Source of the DNA: Asanoa iriomotensis
GTDB lineage: Bacteria > Actinomycetota > Actinomycetes > Mycobacteriales > Micromonosporaceae
Length of the DNA stretch: 64,000 bases
Reading direction: 5' to 3'
Assembly: GCF_016862515.1 (NCBI RefSeq)
Contig: NZ_BONC01000017.1
Coordinates: 62,001 to 126,000, forward strand
Both the position numbers and the translations under genes were made by a program. Below, piece by piece: positions 8,269 through 17,794 of this stretch. How positions within the stretch are numbered: the first letter of the stretch is position 1; each line of letters starts with the position of its first letter. Below the pieces are notes generated by a model. That model saw only the letters and a program-made list of their open reading frames with translations, ran no database searches and had not been told where the DNA came from.

Positions 8269-9033
8269 CTACTCGTCCGGGTCCCACGCGATGAGTCGGT
8301 CGAGGTGCCGGCGGTCGCCGTCGACCTTCATGGACTCCACCGGCAACCGGCCGTAGAAGAAGAGGACCAACTCACTTGCCGTGCCCTGTGCCGAGGCGCC
8401 GGCGGTGGTGGCGGGCTCTGAGACGCGCGCGGTCCGGGCGCCGTCGGCGGAGAGCCACAGTCGCCACGAACGACCCTCGGCGTCGTGGTAGTCGACGGTG
8501 GCGGGCTCGTGCGGCCAGGGCGTCGTCGTGGCGACGCAGGTCGACAGGAACTCGTCGACGCCGTCGAGTGCCACCTCCTCCGGCAGCGGCTGCGGGTCGC
8601 CCAGCGTGACCTGGGCGTCGTAGGTGTGCACCGCGAGCTCCTGGAGTTGGTGCCGGGCGACGGCACCGGCGGTCTGCGGCGACTGCGACGTGTCCCACCA
8701 CGTCCAGCAACCGCGATCCGGCCCGGCCGACCGCAGCGCGTCCAGGAGGTGCTGCGTCGCGGCCGCCAACCAGGCCAGCAGGGCCGCGCGCTCCTGGGGT
8801 GCGACCACCTCCGGCGCGGGCGGGGGAGCGGCGGCCGGCCCTGCGGCGACGATGCGGGCCCACTTGTGGCGCCCCTCGCCCAGGTGCCGCGCCAGGTCGA
8901 ACAGCGTCCACTCGGGACAGGTCGGCACCCGCGCGTCGAGGCTGGGCGCGGCGGCCACGGCGGCGCGGAAGGCGGTCGACCGTTCGTCGATCAGTCGCAA
9001 CAGCTCGGAGAAGTCCACGCGGCTGTCTACCAC
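8269..9033 (-). CDS. Maleylpyruvate isomerase family, mycothiol-dependent enzyme
   Basis: A 254-residue protein with the N-terminal DinB-like mycothiol-dependent domain. VPTCPEWTLFDLARHLGEGRHKW and LQELAVHTYDAQVTLGDP supply the metal-binding His-Glu-His set, and a C-terminal MDMPI domain of about 90 residues follows. Family members use mycothiol as cofactor; this protein's substrate is unknown. GTG 9033 is used; GTG 9018 is possible. It starts 24 bases downstream of the EAL-DICT gene, so the two probably share a transcript. Confidence 0.85.
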   Translation of the reverse strand: MVDSRVDFSELLRLIDERSTAFRAAVAAAPSLDARVPTCPEWTLFDLARHLGEGRHKWARIVAAGPAAAPPPAPEVVAPQERAALLAWLAAATQHLLDALRSAGPDRGCWTWWDTSQSPQTAGAVARHQLQELAVHTYDAQVTLGDPQPLPEEVALDGVDEFLSTCVATTTPWPHEPATVDYHDAEGRSWRLWLSADGARTARVSEPATTAGASAQGTASELVLFFYGRLPVESMKVDGDRRHLDRLIAWDPDE

Positions 9034-9057
9034 AGCGGCCCCATGGAGATCATTTCA

Positions 9058-10320
9058 TTAATGCGCGAGCCTGTTGACCAGGGTGAGCATCGCCTCGATG
9101 ACGCGTTCGGGGTCGTAGCAGGTGCCGGCGTCCAGCGCGCCGCTGCCGTTGCGCCGGGCGAACGCGGCGCGGCCGTAGCGGCTGCCGAGGAACAGGACCG
9201 TGCGTTCCTGTGCGAGGGGGTCGGCGGTGTCGAGGGGGATGCCACGGATGCGGCCGCCGAGATTCTCGGGCACGGCGGTGCCGAGGACGAAGACGTCGAT
9301 GCCCCGGTTGGTCAGGTAGGTGTGGCGGATGCGTGCCTCGTCGTCGTACTCGCCGTCACCCACGTTGACCGCGAGGATCGCCGGGTCGCTGGTCTCGGTG
9401 GCCTGGTTCTCGATGTGCCCGGCCATCGACCCGAACAGCTCCTCCGATGTGGAGTGCACGTCGGAGGTCTCGGCGAGCAGTTCGAACGGCGTGGTCCGGG
9501 AGACGTGGCGGGGTCGCACCCGAGCCAGGTGGTGCTCCGACGGGCGGACGCCGTGCGGCAGCGGCCCGGGCCGGCCGAACAGCCACCCCTGGCCAAGGCT
9601 CGCACCCAACGAGCGGGCGACCGCGATCTGTTCGCGGGTCTCGATGCCCTCCGCGAGGATCTGCGCGCCCCGCCGGTGTGCCTCGTCGAGGACCGCGTTG
9701 ACGACCTGGGAGACGGCCCAGGACGACGGCGACCGGCTCTGGATGATCGACCGGTCGATCTTGATGATGTCCGGGTTGATCAGCGGCATCGCCGCCAGGC
9801 TGCCGGGGTCGGCGCCGATGTCGTCGAGAGCGATCCGCGCGGTCCGGTTGCGGGCGTCGAGGACGGCGTCGAGCAGCCGCGCGGGCTGGCGCATCACCGA
9901 CTGCTCGGTGATCTCGAGGACCACCTCCCGTTCCCGGGTGATCTCCAGGTACGCCTCGACGACGTTGTCCGGCGGATCGGTCGCCAGGGTGTCCGGGTTC
10001 AGGTTGACGAACAGGGCCATGCCGGGGACGTCGGCCTCCCGGAACCGCTCGCTGGCCGTGGCGGCGCACAGCCAGTCCAACTCCGCCGACCGTCCGGCTC
10101 GGGCCGCTGCCGCGAACAGGTCGGACGCCGTGTGGAAACGGCCCTTCGGGCCCCTGGCCAGCGCCTCGTAACCGACGGGCCGCTCGTCCGCCAGCGAGAC
10201 GACAGGCTGGAACACCGGCTCGATCAACCGTCCCGTGAGAACCGCGTCGAAGTCGGCATCGGCCGCGTACCGGACATCCTCTCCCAAGGCCACCCCCGTC
10301 CCGTAGGACCAGCTTTCCAT
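9058..10320 (-). CDS. EAL-domain c-di-GMP phosphodiesterase with C-terminal DICT sensory domain
   Basis: A 420-residue cytoplasmic protein. The EAL domain occupies about residues 25-270 and looks active: YEALARGP (E52), FVNLNPD, LEITEQS, ALDDIGADPG, IIKIDRSII and LAEGIET supply the usual metal- and substrate-binding residues. The remaining 150 residues (FELLAETSDVHS to EAMLTLVNRL) match the DICT sensor domain found next to diguanylate cyclase and phosphodiesterase domains. There is no membrane segment. ATG 10320 is chosen over TTG 10335. Predicted to hydrolyse c-di-GMP to pGpG in response to an unknown cytoplasmic signal. Confidence 0.88.
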   Translation of the reverse strand: MESWSYGTGVALGEDVRYAADADFDAVLTGRLIEPVFQPVVSLADERPVGYEALARGPKGRFHTASDLFAAAARAGRSAELDWLCAATASERFREADVPGMALFVNLNPDTLATDPPDNVVEAYLEITREREVVLEITEQSVMRQPARLLDAVLDARNRTARIALDDIGADPGSLAAMPLINPDIIKIDRSIIQSRSPSSWAVSQVVNAVLDEAHRRGAQILAEGIETREQIAVARSLGASLGQGWLFGRPGPLPHGVRPSEHHLARVRPRHVSRTTPFELLAETSDVHSTSEELFGSMAGHIENQATETSDPAILAVNVGDGEYDDEARIRHTYLTNRGIDVFVLGTAVPENLGGRIRGIPLDTADPLAQERTVLFLGSRYGRAAFARRNGSGALDAGTCYDPERVIEAMLTLVNRLAH

Positions 10321-10378
10321 TTCCGCGCAGCACAAACGCCGCTCTTTCGTGATCGGTGAGGCGCGTGGGGCTGCCGGG

Positions 10379-11221
10379 TCAGCGGTGGTAGCGGGCGAGC
10401 AGGTCCTGGCGCCACCGCTCGGTCTCGGCGAGCTGGTTGAAGGTGAAGATGTGCAGGCCGGTCAGACTCACGTCGGGCGACCGCAGCGCCCGCACGACGT
10501 TGCGCAGCAGGGCTTCCGGCGCGTACCCGCCCGGCACCGCAAGGCGGGCGAACCAGGACGGGTGACGGGCGAGGAACCGGGTCGACTCGCCGACTCCGAT
10601 CTTCGTGGCGACGGTGAGGAGCTTCGCCCGGTCGGCCGGGCCGGCGAGCCCGAGAAACAACGGCAGCGCCACCTGACGGCGGCGGACCCGGACCGCCCAG
10701 CGCGCGACGACGCGCGGATCGAAGCAGAGATTGCTCACGATGTACGTCGCGTGCCGGCGCTTGTCCCACATCGACTGGATGGTCACGTCGTCCTCGATCG
10801 ACGGGTGGCTCTCCGGATAGCCGGTGATGCCGACCCGCGGGAACGGGTTGCCCAACTCGCTGAGCTGGGCGAGCACCGGCAGCGCGGCGTCGTACGGGCC
10901 GACCGGCGGATCGGCGTCGCCGGCCGGCACGAACACGTCCTCGACGCCGGCGCGGACCAGCCGTTCCACGACCCGCGCGAGCTCCGCCTCGCCCGCGATC
11001 AGCCGGGCGGCGACGTGCGGGACGACCCGGTACCCGGCGGCGGCGAGCCGCTCCGTCAGGTCCAGCGTCGGCTCGAGTCCCTTGACGGGCGAGGCGGTCA
11101 CGGTCACCGTGACGTTCCGCGGCACCGACTCCAGGACCCGGTCCTCGACCGTCGCCGTCGGGATCACCTCGTAGCGGACGGTCGACAGGAGTCGCGTCAG
11201 CGTTTCCCGGTCATCGCGCAT
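10379..11221 (-). CDS. metF: Methylenetetrahydrofolate reductase
   Basis: A 280-residue TIM-barrel protein. [36 protein letters not shown], then [17 protein letters not shown] and [11 protein letters not shown], are MetF blocks; the C-terminus is somewhat divergent ([12 protein letters not shown]). It reduces 5,10-methylene- to 5-methyl-tetrahydrofolate with FAD and NAD(P)H. ATG 11221 overlaps the end of the GMC oxidoreductase by 11 bases, making it the last gene of the betaine catabolic operon. This suits disposal of the methylene-THF made by dimethylglycine and sarcosine oxidases; the reverse direction could oxidise methyl-THF from the corrinoid route. Confidence 0.85.
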   Translation of the reverse strand: MRDDRETLTRLLSTVRYEVIPTATVEDRVLESVPRNVTVTVTASPVKGLEPTLDLTERLAAAGYRVVPHVAARLIAGEAELARVVERLVRAGVEDVFVPAGDADPPVGPYDAALPVLAQLSELGNPFPRVGITGYPESHPSIEDDVTIQSMWDKRRHATYIVSNLCFDPRVVARWAVRVRRRQVALPLFLGLAGPADRAKLLTVATKIGVGESTRFLARHPSWFARLAVPGGYAPEALLRNVVRALRSPDVSLTGLHIFTFNQLAETERWRQDLLARYHR

Positions 11222-12884
11222 CCGCTGCCCGGCCCACAGGTCGATGCCGATAGAAGTCCGTCACCGACGGTGGCGCCGGCGTGGCGCCGAGGACGAGGTC
11301 GGCGCTCTTCTCCGCCAGCATCATCACCGGCGCGTAGATGTTGCCGTTCGTGACGTACCGCATGGCCGACGCGTCGACCACCCGCAGCCCGGTCAGGCCG
11401 TGCACCCTCATGCTGCCCGGGTCGACCACCGAGCCCTCGTCGGTGCCCATCCGGCACGTGCACGACGGGTGCAGGGCCGTCTCGGCGTCCCGGCCCACCC
11501 AGTCCAGGATCTGCTCGTCGGTCTCGACCGCGGGGCCCGGCGAGATCTCGCCGCCGGAGAACGGCGCGAACGCCGGCTGGCCGAGGATGTTCCGAGTGAC
11601 CCGGATGGCCTCGACCCACTCGCGCCGGTCCTGCTCGGTCGACAGGTAGTTGAACCGCAGCGCGGGATGAACGCGCGGGTCCGTGCTCTTGATCTTCACC
11701 GAGCCGCGCGCGTCGGAGTACATCGGTCCGATGTGGACCTGGTAGCCGTGTCCGCCGGCGGGCGCCGACCCGTCGTACCGCACGGCGATCGGCAGGAAGT
11801 GGAACATCAGGTTCGGGTACGCGACGTCCTCGTTGCTGCGGACGAAACCACCGCCCTCGAAATGGTTCGTGGCGCCCGGTCCCGTCCGGCCGAACAGCCA
11901 TTTGGCCCCGATCACCGGTCGGTGCCGCCACCGCAGGTACGGCTGCACCGACACCGGCTGGGTGCACGCGTGCTGCACGTACACCTCGAGATGGTCCTGC
12001 AGGTTCTCGCCGACGCCCGGCAGGTCCGCGACCACGTCGATGCCGAGGGCGGTCAGCTCGTCGGCGCGGCCGACGCCGGACAGCTGCAGCAGTTGGGGCG
12101 AGTTGATGGCGCCGCCGCAGAGGATCACCTCACCCGCGCGGACCTGACGGACCGGTCCCGAGCCGTGCCGGTACTCGACGCCGACCGCCCTCGTGCCCTC
12201 GAAGAGCACGCGGGTGACGAGCACGCGGGTGCGCACCGACAGGTTGCGCCGTCGCATCGCCGGCCGCAGGTAGGCACGCGCCGCCGAGAGCCGCCGTCCA
12301 CGGTGGATGTTGCGGTCGAACGCGGCGAAGCCCTCCTGCCGGTAGCCGTTGACGTCGTCGGTCAGCGGATAGCCGGCCTCCTGGACCGCCGCGAAGAAGG
12401 CCTGGAAGAGCGGGCTGGTCGCCGGGCCGCGCTCCAGCACGAGCGGACCGCCGTGGCCACGGAACGCGTCGTCCGCCTCGGCCGCCAGACAGTCCTCCAT
12501 GCGCCGGAAGTACGGCAGGCAGTGCGCGTAGTCCCACGCCGCCATGCCCGGGTCGGCCGCCCACCGCTCGTAGTCGAGCGGGTTCCCGCGCTGGAAGATC
12601 ATCCCGTTGATGCTGCTGGACCCGCCGAGCACCTTCCCCCGTGCGTGGTAGATCCGCCGGTCGTTCAGGTGTGGCTCCGGCTCGGACGAGTAACCCCAGT
12701 CGTAGAACCGGCTCCCGATGGGAAACGTCAGGGCGGCCGGCATGTGGATGAACACGTCCCACGGATAGTCCGGCCGGCCCGCCTCCAGCACCAGCACCCG
12801 GTTGGCCGGGTCCGCCGACAGCCGGTTGGCCAGCACGCTGCCCGCGGACCCGCCGCCCACGATGACAAAATCCACGTCACTCAT
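11211..12884 (-). CDS. betA: GMC-family oxidoreductase, probable choline dehydrogenase
   Basis: A 557-residue flavoprotein. It begins [20 protein letters not shown] (FAD-binding GxGxxG), has [16 protein letters not shown] (GMC signature 1), [15 protein letters not shown] (signature 2) and [13 protein letters not shown] and [15 protein letters not shown] with the C-terminal active-site histidine/asparagine. Length and sequence fit BetA-type choline dehydrogenases, which oxidise choline to betaine aldehyde and often onward. No separate betaine aldehyde dehydrogenase lies in the window. It overlaps soxG by eight bases. Other alcohol substrates cannot be excluded, but the setting supports choline. 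Confidence 0.85.
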   Translation of the reverse strand: MSDVDFVIVGGGSAGSVLANRLSADPANRVLVLEAGRPDYPWDVFIHMPAALTFPIGSRFYDWGYSSEPEPHLNDRRIYHARGKVLGGSSSINGMIFQRGNPLDYERWAADPGMAAWDYAHCLPYFRRMEDCLAAEADDAFRGHGGPLVLERGPATSPLFQAFFAAVQEAGYPLTDDVNGYRQEGFAAFDRNIHRGRRLSAARAYLRPAMRRRNLSVRTRVLVTRVLFEGTRAVGVEYRHGSGPVRQVRAGEVILCGGAINSPQLLQLSGVGRADELTALGIDVVADLPGVGENLQDHLEVYVQHACTQPVSVQPYLRWRHRPVIGAKWLFGRTGPGATNHFEGGGFVRSNEDVAYPNLMFHFLPIAVRYDGSAPAGGHGYQVHIGPMYSDARGSVKIKSTDPRVHPALRFNYLSTEQDRREWVEAIRVTRNILGQPAFAPFSGGEISPGPAVETDEQILDWVGRDAETALHPSCTCRMGTDEGSVVDPGSMRVHGLTGLRVVDASAMRYVTNGNIYAPVMMLAEKSADLVLGATPAPPSVTDFYRHRPVGRAADAR

Positions 12885-13452
12885 CGATCCGCCTCACGTA
12901 TTCGACGGCCGCGTCCAACAGCCACCGGGCCAGGTAGTCGGCGTACGACGCGCGGACGAAGACCCGGTAGGTCGCGGTCGCGGTCTGGTGCAGGATCACC
13001 TGCGCCTTGGCCAGGTGCGTCTGTGCGCACGAGCCCGGCCCGAAGGCGCGCGGGTGCAGGTCGATCGCGCATCCGTGCGCCAGCACGTCGCGCGCGAACG
13101 GCCCGGTCAGCTCCAGCACGGTGCGCGCGGCGGAGACGTCCACGGCGGGCAGCCCGGCCATGGCCGACTCCAGCGTCGTGCCGGGTTCGTCGACGACCAG
13201 GTACCAGCCGGGTCCGCACCACAGCGCGTAGCGCGGCCCGGTGCCGACCGCGCGCCCGGCCGTCGGCCACGCGGCGGCCAGCAGCGGGCCGGCGAACAAG
13301 GCGGCACCGAGCCGGGCCATCGCCGGTTCGGCCGGATCCGCGCGGACCTCGTAGGAGCTCAGGTACGGCAGTTCCCGCATAAAGCCGGTTGCCGCCAACT
13401 CGCCGGCCAGGTGGGCCAACGGGCTGCGGCGCTGTGCGAGCAGGTCAGCCAT
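12877..13452 (-). CDS. soxG: Sarcosine oxidase gamma subunit
   Basis: A 191-residue protein opening [12 protein letters not shown] and containing [48 protein letters not shown] and [17 protein letters not shown], the SoxG pattern related to the aminomethyltransferase fold. It packs against the alpha subunit's folate domain in the alpha-beta-gamma-delta enzyme. It overlaps soxA and betA by eight bases each, so the subunit is made in step with its partners. Confidence 0.9.
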   Translation of the reverse strand: MADLLAQRRSPLAHLAGELAATGFMRELPYLSSYEVRADPAEPAMARLGAALFAGPLLAAAWPTAGRAVGTGPRYALWCGPGWYLVVDEPGTTLESAMAGLPAVDVSAARTVLELTGPFARDVLAHGCAIDLHPRAFGPGSCAQTHLAKAQVILHQTATATYRVFVRASYADYLARWLLDAAVEYVRRIDE

Positions 13453-16297
13453 CGCGGCGTGCTCCCTCGGCGTCGTAGAAGACCGGCTCGGTCACCACGA
13501 CCGGGTGCGCCTGGCCGCCGTCGACCGCCTGCAACGTCTCGCCGCGGTGGGTCAGGCCCCCGGCGACCAGCGCGAGCGCGAACGACCGGCCCAGGGCCGC
13601 GCTGCGGTAGCTGGACGTGACGTGACCGAGCATCGGGACCGGTGTGGGGGCGTCGGCGTCCACTACCAGTTGCGCGCCCTCCGCGAGGACGACCGAGGGG
13701 TCCGCCGGCAGCAGGCCGACGAGCCGCTTGCGGTCATTGCGGGCGGTGTCGGGGCGCGCCAGCGACCGCCCGCCGATGAAAGGCTTGACGGTGGACACCG
13801 CCCAGCCCAGCCCGGCGTCGTGCGGCGTGACCGTGCCGTCGGTGTCCTGGCCCGCGACGATGAAGCCCTTCTCGGCCCGCAGGACGTGCATGGTCTCGGT
13901 GCCGTACGGCGTGATCCCGGCCGGCCGCCCGGCTTCGGCCACCGCGTCCCAGAGCGCCAGCCCGTACCAGGCCGGCACGTTGATCTCGTAGCTCAGCTCG
14001 CCGGTGAAGCTGATCCGGAACACCCGCGCCGGAATGCCGGCGACGGTCGCGTCCCGGACCGTCAGGAACGGGAACGCCTCGGCCGATACGTCCAGCGACG
14101 GCGCGAGCCGGCGCAGCACCTCGCGCGAGCCCGGTCCGACGACCGCGACCGCCGCCCACTGGTCGGTCACGGACGTGGCGGACACGCGCAGGTCCGGCCA
14201 CTCCGTCTGCAGCCACTCGTCGAGCCAGTCCAGCACCGCCGCGGCGTTTCCGGTTGTCGTGGTCATGTGGTACCGGTCGGGCGCGAGGCGGGCGGTGACG
14301 CCGTCGTCGAAGACCATCCCGTCGGCGCGGCACATCACCCCGTAGCGGCACTGCCCGACCCGCAGCGTCGAGAACCTGTTGGTGTAGACGCGGTCGAGGA
14401 ACTCGCCGACGTCCGGGCCGCGCAGGTCGATCTTGCCCAGGGTGGACACGTCCATCATCGCGACGCCCTCGCGGGCCGCCCGGCACTCGCGCAGCACGGC
14501 CTGGTCCAGGTCCTCGCCGGGCGCGGGGTAGTACCACGGCCGCTTCCACTGCCCGACGTTCTCGAAGACCGCGCCGTCGGCCTCGTGCCGCTCGTGCATC
14601 GGCGTCCGCCGCTCGGGGTCGAGCAGGCGGCCGCGGTCCCGGCCGGCGAGCAGGGCAAACGAGATCGGTGCGTACGGTGGCCGGTAGGTGGTCGTGCCGA
14701 CCGCACCGACCGGCAGGCCGAGCAGCCCGGCCAGGACACCGACCGTGGTCACCCCGGTGGTCCGCCCCTGGTCCGCCGCCGTGCCCGCCGTGGTGAACCG
14801 CTTGACGTGCTCGCTCGCGCGCATCCCGGCGCCGACCGCGCGGCGCACGTCGCGCAGCGTCGCGTCGCGCTGCAGGTCGACGAAGATCGTCTCGGGTGGA
14901 GAGTCGGCGCGCGCGGTGATCCAGCAGGCCGCCGGCGCACCGGCACTGGCCACCGAGTCGGTGGCGGGCGGCAGCGGTTCCTCGCCGCCGCCGCCGTGGG
15001 TCGCGGCGGCCGCCTGCCAGCCGGCCTCCGCGCCCTCGGCCAGCGCGTCGGCCAGGTCGAAGGTCCCCGCGGCCGCTCCGACACACGCGACCGCCGGCAG
15101 GGGATCGCCGGGCACGAACGCCGCGTGGTCGTCCGACCAGCGGGGCCGACCGCCCGCCTGGCTGTAGAGGTGCACGGCCGGATTCCAGCCACCGGAGGTG
15201 GCCAGCAGGTCGCACGCGATCCGGCGGGCCTGTCCGTCCCCGTCGACCGGCGCCACCCACGCCGCCGTGAGCACACCGTCGGCGTCGGCGTCCGTGCCCA
15301 CCACGCCGTGACCGGCCGCCACGACGACGCCTCGATCCCGCAGTGCGCGGTGGGCCTGGCCACCGGCGAGGTGCCGGGCGTCGAGCACCGCGGCCAGTTC
15401 CACGCCCGCGTCCACCAGGTCGACCGCCGCCCAGAGCGCGCCGTCGTGCGCGCCGGCCACGACCGCCCGCCGTCCCGGCAGCACGCCGTAGCGCCAGGCA
15501 TACCCGGCCGCCGCCGCGGCCAGCATGACGCCCGGGCGGTCGTTGTCCGGGAACAGGATCGGCCGCTCGTGGGCGCCCGTGGCCAGCACGACCTGCCCGG
15601 CCCGGATGTGCCAGAGCCGTTGCCGGGCCACGTGCGCGGGGGCGGCGGGCCCGAGATGCTCGGTCCGGCGCTGCACGGCCACCAGGAAGTTGCCGTCGTA
15701 CGCGCCGGTCACGGTCGTGCGGGGGAGCACCCGGACCTCCGGCAGGCCGGCCAACCGGGCGCGCAGGTCCGTGACCCAGTCCATGGCGGGGCGGCCGTCC
15801 AGGTGGGCACGGCCGCCGAGCAGGTCGCCACCGGGCTCCGGCCGCTCGTCCGCGAGGATCACCCGCGCGCCGGTGACCCCGGCGGCGTGCGCGGCGGCCA
15901 GCCCGGCCGGGCCGGCGCCGACCACGAGCACGTCGCAGTGCGCCCACGTCTTGTCGTAGCGGCTGTCGTCCGGTTCCTCGCCCAGCGAGCCCTTGCCGGC
16001 CAGCGACCGCGCGACCAGGCCGTCGTAGACCTCGAGTTGGGTGGCCCGCACCATCGGCTCGCCGGGCCCGGAGTCGACCTGGACGAACGCGTTGGGCTCC
16101 TCGGCGCCGATGCCGTACGTGCCGCGCGGGCGACCGGTGTACGGGCCGCGCGCGACGACCCGGACCCCGTTGGCGAGCAGCGCCGAGCTGAGCGTGTCGC
16201 CGGGATGCGCCTCGTACGCCCGGCCCTCGAAGTGGAACGTGAGGGTCCGGCTCCGGTCGATCCGGCCGCCGGCCGCGCGGCGGAAGGGCTGGCTCAC
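13445..16297 (-). CDS. soxA: Sarcosine oxidase alpha subunit
   Basis: A 950-residue subunit near the usual 960-1000. An N-terminal ferredoxin-like domain without iron ligands (LTFHFEGRAYEAHPGDTLSSAL) is followed by a dinucleotide-binding core (CDVLVVGAGPAGLAAAHAAG and the NAD-site LATGAHERPILFPDNDRPG). A C-terminal aminomethyltransferase (GcvT) domain of about 370 residues transfers the released methylene to tetrahydrofolate. GTG 16297 overlaps the soxD stop by four bases; a long open extension upstream of it reads across soxD and is not real. The holoenzyme converts sarcosine, O2 and THF to glycine, H2O2 and 5,10-methylene-THF. Confidence 0.93.
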   Translation of the reverse strand: MSQPFRRAAGGRIDRSRTLTFHFEGRAYEAHPGDTLSSALLANGVRVVARGPYTGRPRGTYGIGAEEPNAFVQVDSGPGEPMVRATQLEVYDGLVARSLAGKGSLGEEPDDSRYDKTWAHCDVLVVGAGPAGLAAAHAAGVTGARVILADERPEPGGDLLGGRAHLDGRPAMDWVTDLRARLAGLPEVRVLPRTTVTGAYDGNFLVAVQRRTEHLGPAAPAHVARQRLWHIRAGQVVLATGAHERPILFPDNDRPGVMLAAAAAGYAWRYGVLPGRRAVVAGAHDGALWAAVDLVDAGVELAAVLDARHLAGGQAHRALRDRGVVVAAGHGVVGTDADADGVLTAAWVAPVDGDGQARRIACDLLATSGGWNPAVHLYSQAGGRPRWSDDHAAFVPGDPLPAVACVGAAAGTFDLADALAEGAEAGWQAAAATHGGGGEEPLPPATDSVASAGAPAACWITARADSPPETIFVDLQRDATLRDVRRAVGAGMRASEHVKRFTTAGTAADQGRTTGVTTVGVLAGLLGLPVGAVGTTTYRPPYAPISFALLAGRDRGRLLDPERRTPMHERHEADGAVFENVGQWKRPWYYPAPGEDLDQAVLRECRAAREGVAMMDVSTLGKIDLRGPDVGEFLDRVYTNRFSTLRVGQCRYGVMCRADGMVFDDGVTARLAPDRYHMTTTTGNAAAVLDWLDEWLQTEWPDLRVSATSVTDQWAAVAVVGPGSREVLRRLAPSLDVSAEAFPFLTVRDATVAGIPARVFRISFTGELSYEINVPAWYGLALWDAVAEAGRPAGITPYGTETMHVLRAEKGFIVAGQDTDGTVTPHDAGLGWAVSTVKPFIGGRSLARPDTARNDRKRLVGLLPADPSVVLAEGAQLVVDADAPTPVPMLGHVTSSYRSAALGRSFALALVAGGLTHRGETLQAVDGGQAHPVVVTEPVFYDAEGARRDG

Positions 16298-16575
16298 GAC
16301 GGAACTCCCGGCGGTTGCGTGAACGGTGCGTACACCGCCGCGAACTCGTAGGTCACGGTGTGCCGGACGGCGTTGAACCACCGGCGGCAGCCCGCGGAAT
16401 GGAACCAGCGCTCGGCGAACCAGCCTTTCGGGTTGTCCCGCATGAACAGGTATCCCGCCCACTCGGCGTCCGAGCACGCCGCCGGGTCCGCCGGGTAGGC
16501 CACGTGCGCCTGCCCGCCGTACCGGAACTCGGTCTCGTCGCGCGGACCGCACCAGGGGCACGGAACACTCAGCAT
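16294..16575 (-). CDS. soxD: Sarcosine oxidase delta subunit
   Basis: A 93-residue protein. LSVPCPWCGPRDETEFRYGG gives Cys6 and Cys9, and AERWFHSAGCRRWF gives His59 and Cys63, exactly the zinc ligands known for SoxD. The start is ATG 16575 with GGAGGGAGG upstream. It lies in the order soxB-soxD-soxA-soxG, as in other heterotetrameric sarcosine oxidase operons. Confidence 0.93.
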   Translation of the reverse strand: MLSVPCPWCGPRDETEFRYGGQAHVAYPADPAACSDAEWAGYLFMRDNPKGWFAERWFHSAGCRRWFNAVRHTVTYEFAAVYAPFTQPPGVPS

Positions 16576-16591
16576 CGCGACCTCCCTCCCC

Positions 16592-17794
16592 TCAGTGCGC
16601 GACCGCGGCCGCGCCGTGCTCGTCGACGAGCGCACCGGTCGTGAAGCGGTCCAATGTGAACGGTGCGGCCAGCGGATGCGGGCGGCCGTGCGCGATGGTG
16701 TCCGCGTAGACCCAGCCCGCGCCGGGGGTGGCTTTGAAGCCGCCCGTGCCCCAACCGCAGTTGACGAACACGTTCTCGACCGGCGTCAGGCCGAGCACCG
16801 GCGACGCGTCCGGCGAGACGTCGACGATCCCGGCCCAGGTGCGCAGCACGTGCGCTCTGGCGAAGATGGGGAACAGCTCCACGGCCGCGGCCAACTGGCT
16901 CTCGATGACGTGGAACGAGCCACGTTGCCCGTACCCGTTGTACGCGTCGATCCCGGCACCCATCACCAGCTCGCCTTTGTGCGCCTGGCTGACGTAGACG
17001 TGGACCGCGTTGGACATGACGACCGTGTCCAGCACCTGCTCCAGCAGCTCGGAGACCAGCGCCTGGAGCGGATGGCTGGCCAGCGGCAGCCGGAACCCCA
17101 GCTCCTGGGCCAGCACCGACGTGTGACCGGCCGCGCAGAGCGCCACGCGACCCGCCTCGATGGCGCCGCGGCTCGTCTCCACCGCGGTGACCCGGTCGCC
17201 GGCACGGCGGAAGCCCGTGACCTCGCAGTTCTGGATCAGGTGGACGCCGAGGTCGTGCGCGGCGCGGGCGTAGGCCCAGGCGACGTGGTCGTGCTTGGCG
17301 ATACCGGCGCGCGGCTGGAAGGTGGCACCCAGGACGGGATACCGCAGCTCCTGGGACGTGTTGATGATCGGCACGAGCTTCTTCACCTCCGCCGGGGTGA
17401 GCCACTCGGCGTCCACGCCGTTGAGGCGGTTGGCGTTCACCCGGCGGACGCTCTCCCGCACGTCGGGCAGGCTGTGCGCGAGGTTCAGCACGCCGCGCTG
17501 GCTGAACAGGATGTCGTAGTCCAGCTCGTCGGAGAGCCCCTCCCACAGCTTGAGCGAGTGCTCGTAGATGGCCGCGCTCTCGTCCCACAGGTAGTTGGAC
17601 CGGATGATCGTGGTGTTGCGGGCCATGTTGCCGCCGGCCAGCCACCCGCGCTCGAGCACGGCCACGTCGGTGATCCCGTGGTTGCGCGCCAGGTAGTAGG
17701 CGGTGGCCAGGCCGTGCCCGCCGGCGCCGATCACGACGACGTCATATCCACGCTTGGGCTCGGGGTCGGCCCAGAGGAAGTCCGGATGCGTCAC
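16592..17794 (-). CDS. soxB: Sarcosine oxidase beta subunit
   Basis: A 400-residue subunit. [20 protein letters not shown] binds FAD, and [17 protein letters not shown] near residues 161-177 holds His168, the likely counterpart of the histidine that binds FMN covalently in characterised Sox[25 protein letters not shown] is the conserved C-terminal flavin-site block. The amine substrate is oxidised here. GTG 17794 overlaps the dimethylglycine oxidase stop by four bases; it ends 16 bases before soxD. Confidence 0.93.
   Translation of the reverse strand: MTHPDFLWADPEPKRGYDVVVIGAGGHGLATAYYLARNHGITDVAVLERGWLAGGNMARNTTIIRSNYLWDESAAIYEHSLKLWEGLSDELDYDILFSQRGVLNLAHSLPDVRESVRRVNANRLNGVDAEWLTPAEVKKLVPIINTSQELRYPVLGATFQPRAGIAKHDHVAWAYARAAHDLGVHLIQNCEVTGFRRAGDRVTAVETSRGAIEAGRVALCAAGHTSVLAQELGFRLPLASHPLQALVSELLEQVLDTVVMSNAVHVYVSQAHKGELVMGAGIDAYNGYGQRGSFHVIESQLAAAVELFPIFARAHVLRTWAGIVDVSPDASPVLGLTPVENVFVNCGWGTGGFKATPGAGWVYADTIAHGRPHPLAAPFTLDRFTTGALVDEHGAAAVAH

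Noticed and set aside
13505-16351. A 948-codon open frame on the plus strand opposite soxA
   Set aside because: It mirrors the third-position GC bias of soxA, is Arg/Pro/His/Gly-rich with no domain motif, and soxA is certain.
16298-16561. N-terminal extension of soxA upstream of GTG 16297
   Set aside because: It overlaps all of soxD in another frame and adds unrelated Arg-rich sequence; GTG 16297 with a GTGA overlap fits normal SoxA length.
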